Shown: positions 57,905 through 64,000 of the stretch, piece after piece
How positions within the stretch are numbered: position 1 is the first letter of the stretch
How the letters are laid out: the number at the start of each line of letters is the position of its first letter
Origin: Cellulomonas sp. NS3
GTDB taxonomy: Bacteria; Actinomycetota; Actinomycetes; Actinomycetales; Cellulomonadaceae
Length of the DNA stretch: 64,000 nucleotides
Assembly: GCF_024757985.1 (NCBI RefSeq)
Contig: NZ_CP103289.1
Location: 3,844,001 to 3,908,000 of the forward strand
Direction of reading: 5' to 3'
The notes under the pieces: generated by a model
What the model was told of the DNA's origin: nothing
Databases searched by the model: none
The model's input: the letters and a program-made list of their open reading frames with translations, nothing else
Made by a program: the position numbers and the translations under genes

Positions 57905-58133
57905 TGCCTCTCCCTCCCCGGGCGCGCGCAGCCGCCGTGCGCACCCGCGTCGATCGCCCCGGACGCTCCGCCCCCCGGCCGTCCGGCGAACACTCTCCCA
58001 TGCCCCGCTGTGAAGCCCAACCGGCCCTCACCCGAACGCTGCCGAGGCGCAGGCGGACGGCGTCAGCCCACGCTCTCACGGGCGCCGGCGTCCGCCCGAC
58101 GCGGCTCCCCGCCCCGCCCGGCCCGCCGGTCGG

Positions 58134-61079
58134 TCAGCCGGCCCCCGTGACCGCGTCCGCGCCGAGCGGCAGGTGCGCCGCGAGCAGCTCCGCGAGGTGC
58201 ACCCCCTGGACCCCGGCGAGCTGCTCGGCCTGCGTGCGGCACGAGAACCCGTCGGCGAGGTACACGTCGCCCGGCGCCGCGTCGCGCAGCGCGGGCAGCA
58301 GCGCGTGCTCGGCGACGGCCACCGACGTCTCGTAGTGGCCCTTCTCCATCCCGAAGTTCCCGGCGAGGCCGCAGCACCCGGCGAGCGTCGAGAACTGCGC
58401 GCCGGCCTCGGTCAGGAGCGTGCGGTCGGCGGTGTACGTCATCACGGAGTGGTGGTGGCAGTGCGGCTGGACGACGGCGGTCACGCCGGACAGGTCCGGG
58501 AGCTCCCAGCGCTCGCGCGGGCCGATCGGTGCGGGGGCGGTGAGCAGCTCCGCGAGGGTCCGGGTCTCGCGCGCGACCGCGACGGCGCGGGGGTCGTCGG
58601 GCAGCAGGTCGAGCAGGTCCGAGCGCAGGACGGCGGTGCACGACGGCTCGAGGCCGACGATCGGGATGCCGTTGACGGCGTACGGGCCGAGCACGCCGAG
58701 CAGGTGCGTGAGCCGGTCGCGCGCGCCGTCGAGCTGGCCCGTGGTGATCCACGTGAGCCCGCAGCACGCCTCGTCCTCGGGCACGATCACCTCGTAGCCG
58801 GCCGCCGTCAGCACCCGCACCGCGGCCTGCGCGACGGACGGCGCGAGGCCGTCGCTGAAGGAGTCGGTCCACAGCAGCACGCGCGGCTTCCGGGCACCCT
58901 CGGGCGCCTCGTCGTCCACCGCGCCCGCACCCCGCGTGACCTGCGCCGCGCCCGCACCGCGCGCCCACGCGCGGAACGGCGTGGGGGCGAACGTGACCAT
59001 CTTCCGGCGCGTGTCCATGCCGCCCGCGGCGAGCACGAGCTTCGCGACGGGGCGGATCCCGAGCGCCGCGTTGGCGAGCCGCGCGAGCCCGGGCACGCCC
59101 GTCACGAGCCGGGTCCAACGCGGGAGCCAGCCGAGCGCGTAGTGGCTCACGGGGCGCAGCCGCCCGCGATAGGTCCGGTGCAGCACCTCGGACTTGTACT
59201 GCGCCATGTCGACGCCCGCGGGGCAGTCGCTCGAGCAGGCCTTGCACGCGAGGCACAGGTCGAGCACCTCGTGGACCTCGGGCGCCGCCCAGCCCTGCGT
59301 GACGAACGTGCCGTTCGCCATCTCCTGGAGCACGCGGGCCCGGCCGCGGGTCGAGTCCTTCTCGTCGCGCGTCGCGAGGTACGACGGGCACATGAACCCG
59401 CCGGTCGCGGACGTGTCGGCGCGGCACTTGCCGACCCCGACGCAGCGGTGCACGGCCGTCGTGAAGTCCCCCGCGTCGTGCCCGAACGCGAACCCGCCCG
59501 AGCCCGCGAGCAGCGACCGGGCGTGCGGGCGGCGCAGGTCGGCGTCGAGCGGCCGCGGGCGCACCAGCACCCCGGGATTGAGCAGGTCGCGCGGGTCGAA
59601 CAGGTCCTTGACGGCCTCGAACGCCGCGATCGCCGTCGCGGAGTACATGACCGGCAGCAGCTCGCTGCGCGCGCGCCCGTCGCCGTGCTCGCCCGAGAGC
59701 GAGCCGCCGTGCGCGGCCACGAGGTGCGCGGCGTCGGTCATGAAGGCGCGCAGCGGGTCGCCCGAGCGCTCGAGCGGGACGTCGAGGCGCAGGTGCACGC
59801 ACCCGTCGCCGAAGTGCCCGTAGGCGAGCCCGTCGACCGCGTGCGTGGCCATGAGCGCCTCGAGCTCGCGCAGGTACGCGCCGAGCCGGGCGGGCGGCAC
59901 CGCGGAGTCCTCGAAGCCGGGCCAGGCCTGCTCGCCTGAGGGCGTGCGCCCGCCGAGCCCGGCGCCGTCCTCGCGGATCCGCCACATCGCAGCGGCCTGC
60001 GGTCCCGGCGGGAACACCCCCACCGCCTCGGTCCGCGCGTCGGCCGCGAGCGCGCGCGCCCGGGACATCGCCTCGTCGAGGTCCGCTCCCCCGACCTCGA
60101 CCATGAGCCAGCCCGCACCCGTCGGCAGCGGCGGCACCGCGCTCGCGCCCTTGACGCGGCGCACGACGTCGACGAGCCGGGCGTCCATCCCCTCGATCGC
60201 GAGCGGGGCGTGCGCCAGCAGCGCGGGCACGGCGTCGGCGGCCGTCGGCATGTCCGGGTAGCCGAGCACGACGAGCACGGGTGCGGCGGCGATCGGCACG
60301 AGGTTCACGGTCGCGCCGAGCAGGGTCACGAGGGTGCCCTCGGTGCCCACGAGCGCCTTCGCGAGGTCCGCGCCGTTCTCGGGCAGCAGGTGCTCGAGCG
60401 AGTACCCGGAGACCTGCCGGCCGAAGCGGCCCAGCTCGGTGCGGATCGTCTCGAGGTTCGCGCGCACCAGGGCGTCGAGGCCCGGCACGGGGTCGAGCCC
60501 GCGCGCGGCCTCGAAGCGCCGGCCCGTGCCGTCGACCACGTCGAGCGCGAGCACGTTGTCCGCGGTGCGTCCGTACGCCACCGCGCGCGGGCCGCACGCG
60601 TTGTTGCCGATCATGCCGCCGAGCGTGGCGCGGGCCTGCGTCGACGGGTCGGGGCCGAAGCGCAGCCCGTGCGGGGCTGCCTGGCGCTGGAGCTCGGACA
60701 TGACGACGCCGGGCTCGACGCGCGCGGTGCGGGCCTCGGGGTCGATCGCGAGCACGCGGTTCACGTGCCGGGAGAAGTCGAGCACGACGCCGGTGCCGAC
60801 GGCGTTGCCCGCGACGGACGTGCCCCCGCCGCGCGACGTCAGCGGGACCCCCGCCGCGCGCGTGACCTCGAGCGCGGCCAGCACGTCGTCGGTGTCCCGC
60901 GGGAACACGACGACCTGCGGCACGACGCGGTAGTTCGACGCGTCCGTGGAGTACTCGGCGCGACGCCGGGAGGAGTCGTCCACGGAGCCCCGGACCGCGG
61001 CGCGCAGCGCGGCGACGACGTCGGGGGTGGGCTGCGCGGCCGCGTCCGGGCGCTGCGCGGGATCCGTCACGGTCGACAC
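58134..61079 (-). CDS. FAD-linked D-2-hydroxyacid dehydrogenase fused to Fe-S (GlpC-like) subunit
   Basis: 981 residues, similar in size and layout to E. coli YdiJ (D-2-hydroxyglutarate dehydrogenase). Residues ~40-270: FAD-binding PCMH fold with TSRGGGTSVAGNAVGTGVV and GPDPSTQARATLGGMIGNNA. Then FAD-oxidase C-domain (YGHFGDGCVHLRLDVP, SGEHGDGRARSELL). Then two 4Fe-4S sites (CVGVGKCR..CPSY and CLACKACSSDCPAGVDM), and two CCG repeats (DEACCGLTW, AGCCGLAGNFGMEKGHYE). GTG at 61079; the frame upstream to 61910 is antisense to the divergent gene. Oxidises a D-2-hydroxy acid (D-lactate, glycolate or D-2-hydroxyglutarate; exact substrate unknown) and passes electrons to the membrane quinone pool or an unidentified acceptor. 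Confidence 0.92.
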   Translation of the reverse strand: MSTVTDPAQRPDAAAQPTPDVVAALRAAVRGSVDDSSRRRAEYSTDASNYRVVPQVVVFPRDTDDVLAALEVTRAAGVPLTSRGGGTSVAGNAVGTGVVLDFSRHVNRVLAIDPEARTARVEPGVVMSELQRQAAPHGLRFGPDPSTQARATLGGMIGNNACGPRAVAYGRTADNVLALDVVDGTGRRFEAARGLDPVPGLDALVRANLETIRTELGRFGRQVSGYSLEHLLPENGADLAKALVGTEGTLVTLLGATVNLVPIAAAPVLVVLGYPDMPTAADAVPALLAHAPLAIEGMDARLVDVVRRVKGASAVPPLPTGAGWLMVEVGGADLDEAMSRARALAADARTEAVGVFPPGPQAAAMWRIREDGAGLGGRTPSGEQAWPGFEDSAVPPARLGAYLRELEALMATHAVDGLAYGHFGDGCVHLRLDVPLERSGDPLRAFMTDAAHLVAAHGGSLSGEHGDGRARSELLPVMYSATAIAAFEAVKDLFDPRDLLNPGVLVRPRPLDADLRRPHARSLLAGSGGFAFGHDAGDFTTAVHRCVGVGKCRADTSATGGFMCPSYLATRDEKDSTRGRARVLQEMANGTFVTQGWAAPEVHEVLDLCLACKACSSDCPAGVDMAQYKSEVLHRTYRGRLRPVSHYALGWLPRWTRLVTGVPGLARLANAALGIRPVAKLVLAAGGMDTRRKMVTFAPTPFRAWARGAGAAQVTRGAGAVDDEAPEGARKPRVLLWTDSFSDGLAPSVAQAAVRVLTAAGYEVIVPEDEACCGLTWITTGQLDGARDRLTHLLGVLGPYAVNGIPIVGLEPSCTAVLRSDLLDLLPDDPRAVAVARETRTLAELLTAPAPIGPRERWELPDLSGVTAVVQPHCHHHSVMTYTADRTLLTEAGAQFSTLAGCCGLAGNFGMEKGHYETSVAVAEHALLPALRDAAPGDVYLADGFSCRTQAEQLAGVQGVHLAELLAAHLPLGADAVTGAG

Positions 61080-61178
61080 GGCTGCAGTCTCCCACCCACA
61101 GCCCAGCGTCCGCGCAGGGTGACCAGGTTCACCCTGGTGGCCGTGCATGCCGGCCCGCACCGTGCCGATATCTCTTGC

Positions 61179-61736
61179 ATGACAGGCACAGCACGGCACC
61201 CCCGCTCGCGGGAGCGTCGCAGCTTCGTGCCGTCCCCCCGCGGCACCGCGGGACGCGCGGCCCCCGACGTGCGTCCCGCGGTGCGCGGGCTGGATCCCGC
61301 CGAGGCCATGTGGCTCGCGGAGTCCCGCGAGCTCCTGCGCGGCCCCGGCCTGGACCTCACCGACGTCGACCGGCTCGGCGTCCTGCTCGACGAGCTCATG
61401 GGTGCCTGGCACGCCGTCGAGCCCCCGCTCCGCTGGGACCCGGTGCCCACGATCACCGCGCTGGGCCTCCTCGCCGGCGACGTGATCGTCGCCCGCGTGC
61501 CCGGGCTCACGTGGGTCCGCATCGAGGGCTCGCCGAGCATCGCGCTCGCACACCCCCGCACGACGACGCTCGAGCTGCCCCTCGACGCCGTCGCCGCCCT
61601 GTGGGAGGCCGGCGTCCCCGAGCAGCTCCCCACGCTCGTGCGCGAGGTCACCGACCGGACGCTCGCCCGCGTCACCCAGGTCGACGAGCCCCCGCGGCTC
61701 ACGGGCGCACTGCGGCTGCTCGCTCGCCTGCGCTGA
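61179..61736 (+). CDS. DUF3806-like protein
   Basis: 185 residues: a Arg/Pro N-terminus, then LLDELMGAWHAVEPPLRWDP, GLLAGDVIVARVPGLTWVRI, SPSIALAHPRTTTLELPLDAVAAL. The pattern of a short domain (cofactor-free, reading age, WVRI, polar end) recalls DUF3806, seen in small cytoplasmic proteins of unknown role. ATG at 61179 lies only a few bases after an AT-rich stretch (gatatctcttgc), consistent with a leaderless message. Divergent from the FAD dehydrogenase; function unknown. Confidence 0.7.
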   Translation: MTGTARHPRSRERRSFVPSPRGTAGRAAPDVRPAVRGLDPAEAMWLAESRELLRGPGLDLTDVDRLGVLLDELMGAWHAVEPPLRWDPVPTITALGLLAGDVIVARVPGLTWVRIEGSPSIALAHPRTTTLELPLDAVAALWEAGVPEQLPTLVREVTDRTLARVTQVDEPPRLTGALRLLARLR

Positions 61737-61938
61737 CGACCGGGTCGGCAGCACGCCGACCGGCACGCGTGCCGAGCACGCTCGGCGGGCGACCGGACGC
61801 CAGGACGTCGGCGGCTCCGCACGTCCGACCGCCGGGGCGTCCGCTCCGCCACCCCGGAACGACCCCCGCACCGACCGCCCCGCGCCGACGCACGCGCGCA
61901 CGTCGCGCACGCCGCCGGCCCGGGACGGACCGCGCGGG

Positions 61939-62376
61939 TCAGTCCAGCGCGGCGTCGAGCGTGATCTCGGTGCCCGTCAGGGCCTTGCTCACCGGGCACG
62001 TCGCCTTCGCGGCGTCGGCCGCCTTCACGAAGCCGTCGGCGTCGATGTTCTCGACCTCGCCGCGGACCTTCAGCGCGATCCCGCTGATGCGGAAGCCGCC
62101 GGCGGGGTCGGGGCTCAGCGTCACGTCCGCGGTGACCTCGAGCGCGACGGGCGTCGCCCCCGCCTCGCCGAGCAGCGCGGACAGCTGCATCGCGTAGCAG
62201 GACGAGTGCGCGGCCGCGACGAGCTCCTCGGGGCTCGTCACCCCGCCCGCCTCGTCGGCGGCGCGGCGCGGGAACGAGACGTCGTACGTGCCGACCTTCG
62301 AGCTCGTCAGCTCGACCTGGCCGCCCCCCTCCTGCAGGGTCCCGTTCCAAGCGGTGCGTGCGGTACGGATGGGCAT
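61939..62376 (-). CDS. OsmC-family peroxiredoxin
   Basis: Reduces organic hydroperoxides using a thiol. 145 residues: AWNGTLQEGGGQVELTSSKVG, first Cys in AAHSSCYAMQLSALLG, second Cys in KAADAAKATCPVSKALTG; both reactive Cys are present and spaced as in OsmC rather than Ohr by general sequence. ATG at 62376 with AAGGAG 4-5 nt upstream. Follows the AAA ATPase gene by 148 nt in the same direction; no clear promoter seen. Confidence 0.93.
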   Translation of the reverse strand: MPIRTARTAWNGTLQEGGGQVELTSSKVGTYDVSFPRRAADEAGGVTSPEELVAAAHSSCYAMQLSALLGEAGATPVALEVTADVTLSPDPAGGFRISGIALKVRGEVENIDADGFVKAADAAKATCPVSKALTGTEITLDAALD

Positions 62377-62524
62377 GGCGCTCCTTCGTCGTGGCGTGCG
62401 CGACGCCGGGCGACGCCGCCCGTCCACCGTAGGGTCGCGGCGCGGAGGCCGACACCCCAGTCGCGGTGCACGGGACGTCGACCCGCACGGCACGGCGGAG
62501 CGAGCGGTGCCGCACGCCGGACGC

Positions 62525-63718
62525 TCACACCGTCCGGTGCAGGTGCCGCTCCACCACGGCCGCCGGCGCCCCGGCCTCCTGCAGCGCCCGCGCCGCGCGC
62601 GCGTGCAGGTCGCGGCGCTCGGCGGGGTCGAGCCCGGCGTACAGCGCGGTGCGCACGAGGTCGTGCCGGAACGCGAGCCGGTCGCCGCGCGCGTGCACGA
62701 CGCCCGCCGCGAGCGCGTGCCGGAGGATCCGCCAGCAGTGCGCGACGGGCAGGTCGGCGAGCTCGGCGAGGTCCCCGACGACGAACGACGAGCCGAGCAC
62801 CGACGCCCGGGCGAGCAGCGCGGTGACCTCGGCGCCGAGGTAGTCGAGGCGGGCGACGACGAGGGCGTCGAGCGGCCCGACCCAGCCGTCGTGCGCGACG
62901 TCGACACCGCCCGGCGGCGTGGGCACGAGCGCGTCGGCCTCCTGGAGCGCCCGGACGAGGTCGGCGACGAACCGCGGGTTGCCGCCCGTGGTGGCGAGCG
63001 CGCCGCGCAGCGCCGGGCCGGCGGGGGCACCGAGGCGCGACTCCGCGAGCTCGACGACGGCGGCGGGCGCGAGCGGACGCAGCTCGACGTAGCGGGCGCC
63101 GGCGCGCGTCCAGGCGGCGACGACCGTCGCGAGCTCGGCGCCGCGCGGCACGGGCCGCATCGTCGCGAGCAGCAGTGCCCGCTCGACGGCGCCCTCGCGC
63201 GCGAGGCGGTAGAGCACCGCGAGCGACGCCTCGTCGGCGAGGTGCAGGTCGTCGAGCACGAGCAGCCAGGGTCCGGAGTCGCCGCGGCGGCGGACGAGCG
63301 CGGTGAACAGCTCCTCGGTGCGCGCGACGACGGCGGGCGCCGCGGGGGTGTCGCGCGCGCGGTCGAGCAGCGCCGCGAGCTCCTCCTCGACGGGCGAGGG
63401 CCCACGGGAGGGCCCCGGCCCCAGCGCGTCGTCGGCCCCGTGCACCGGCCGCGCCGGCAGCAGGGCCTCGGCGAGCAGCGCGAACGCGCGGCGCGGGACC
63501 CCGGACGCCGACGCGCCGCGGACCTCGAGGCCGAGCAGGTGCGCGGTCGTCCGGACCGCGTGCGCGATCGACGACTTGCCGACGCCTGCCTCGCCCTCGA
63601 GCAGCATGATCGAGCCGCTCCCGGCGGACACCGACGACAGCACGTCGTCCAGGTCGTCGAGCTCGGGCCCACGCCCGACGAGCGGCCGATCGCGACCGGG
63701 CTCGCCATGAGCACTCAT
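62525..63718 (-). CDS. Orphan AAA ATPase (LuxR/LAL-type domain without HTH)
   Basis: 397 residues. N-terminal VGRGPELDDLDDVLSS, Walker A LLEGEAGVGKSSIAHAV, Walker B WLLVLDDLHLADEASL, sensor region LATMRPVPRGAEL, GNPRFVADLVRAL, and a helical lid ending ERRDLHARAARALQEAGAP. This is the AAA_16 ATPase half of large LuxR-type (LAL) regulators, but it stops at VERHLHRTV without the TPR and LuxR DNA-binding halves, and no such domain follows in any frame before OsmC. Either a truncated regulator or a stand-alone ATPase. ATG at 63718; in-frame upstream extension has no RBS. Confidence 0.85.
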   Translation of the reverse strand: MSAHGEPGRDRPLVGRGPELDDLDDVLSSVSAGSGSIMLLEGEAGVGKSSIAHAVRTTAHLLGLEVRGASASGVPRRAFALLAEALLPARPVHGADDALGPGPSRGPSPVEEELAALLDRARDTPAAPAVVARTEELFTALVRRRGDSGPWLLVLDDLHLADEASLAVLYRLAREGAVERALLLATMRPVPRGAELATVVAAWTRAGARYVELRPLAPAAVVELAESRLGAPAGPALRGALATTGGNPRFVADLVRALQEADALVPTPPGGVDVAHDGWVGPLDALVVARLDYLGAEVTALLARASVLGSSFVVGDLAELADLPVAHCWRILRHALAAGVVHARGDRLAFRHDLVRTALYAGLDPAERRDLHARAARALQEAGAPAAVVERHLHRTV

Positions 63719-63840
63719 GGGGCCGATGGTAGGTCCTGCGCGCCCTCCCGGCCGGGCGGCGCGAGCGGGGTGGGCGTGCTGGTCAGCGGTCCGGGAGCCG
63801 CGCGCCCGGCGTGCCGGAGCAGGGCGGGCGGGCGGCCCGG

Positions 63841-64000
63841 TCAGCCGACGTACTCCCAGTGCCACGCCTCGGGCTTGCTGCCGGTCGCGCGGGCCCACTC
63901 GGGGAGCGTCCAGCCGTACTCGTCGGCGTTCGCGACGAGCCAGCGGTGCTGCCGCGTGCCGAACGTCTGGATGCCGCCGCCGAGGTCGACGGCCGTGCCG
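63841..64000 (-). CDS. D-alanyl-D-alanine carboxypeptidase (VanY/M15B), C-terminal fragment
   Basis: Frame enters from the right edge; 52 residues to a TGA at 63841-63843. GTAVDLGGG is the tail of the SxHxxGxAxD zinc motif, and WHWEYVG the final zinc-ligand motif. HRWLVANADEYGWTLPEWA is the usual helix of the family. N-terminus and signal not in the window. Confidence 0.9.
   Translation of the reverse strand, partial: GTAVDLGGGIQTFGTRQHRWLVANADEYGWTLPEWARATGSKPEAWHWEYVG

Noticed and set aside
61939-63714. Long frame joining the ATPase region with OsmC as one protein
   Set aside because: The first part is the wrong frame of the ATPase gene (Arg/Pro/Ser-rich); OsmC has its own ATG and ribosome site at 62376.

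Overview
The window is chromosomal DNA from a very GC-rich actinomycete. Four things point to a Cellulomonas-like member of the Micrococcales: mycothiol genes, SenX3/RegX3, Lsr2, and a secreted family 3 glucosidase carrying a family 2 cellulose-binding module next to a xylose regulon. This placement is inferred from gene content; no rRNA is present. I see 54 protein genes (two cut by the window edges) and no RNA genes, CRISPR array, insertion sequence or prophage. Codon use looks uniform and many junctions are 4-nt start/stop overlaps, so this reads as core chromosome with a more accessory right end.

Layout. 1-9.0 kb: phosphate regulon. A pst operon with two PstS genes (pstS-pstC-pstA-pstB-pstS2) reads leftward, preceded by regX3 and senX3, with phoU divergent. 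Two well-formed PHO boxes (11-nt GTTCACC repeats) lie in front of pstS and in the senX3/phoU gap. 9.2-13.5 kb: gpmA, mshA, a lactonase-type Pgl and a small membrane protein. 13.6-22.2 kb: xylose regulon. A ChvE/MmsA/MmsB ABC transporter and a ROK repressor read leftward, while xylA-xylB reads rightward. The chvE and xylA promoters carry matching 21-bp operators. 22.3-43.0 kb: a long leftward block of housekeeping genes whose order is conserved in actinobacteria: dacB, a DUF2342 metalloprotease, tilS, hpt, ftsH, folE, folP, a folB-folK fusion, DUF3180, two PH-domain proteins, a DUF2520 oxidoreductase, panC, panD, nadB, nadC, lysS, a small membrane protein and lsr2. One rhodanese gene is inserted on the other strand.

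43.2-48.4 kb: ppa, a RipA-like NlpC/P60 hydrolase with three GTCACAC repeats directly upstream of its promoter, and metY-metX for direct sulfhydrylation of O-acetylhomoserine. 48.5-64.0 kb: mixed, more accessory genes: the GH3-FnIII-CBM2 glucosidase with a LacI-type palindrome, a mycothiol-dependent isomerase-family protein, a membrane diguanylate cyclase, an MDR oxidoreductase, a lysophospholipase-like hydrolase, a large protein with a degenerate nuclease-like N-terminus and a C-terminal RAMA-like domain, a D-2-hydroxyacid dehydrogenase fused to an Fe-S subunit, a DUF3806-like protein, OsmC, an orphan AAA ATPase and the end of a VanY-type peptidase.

The most notable items are the RAMA-domain protein, the regulatory DNA (paired ROK operators, MtrA-like boxes, a metY dyad, LacI-type palindromes), and strong hairpins placed after both binding-protein genes of the two ABC operons. 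I found no convincing new multi-gene system. The RAMA protein is the best single candidate for undescribed biology.
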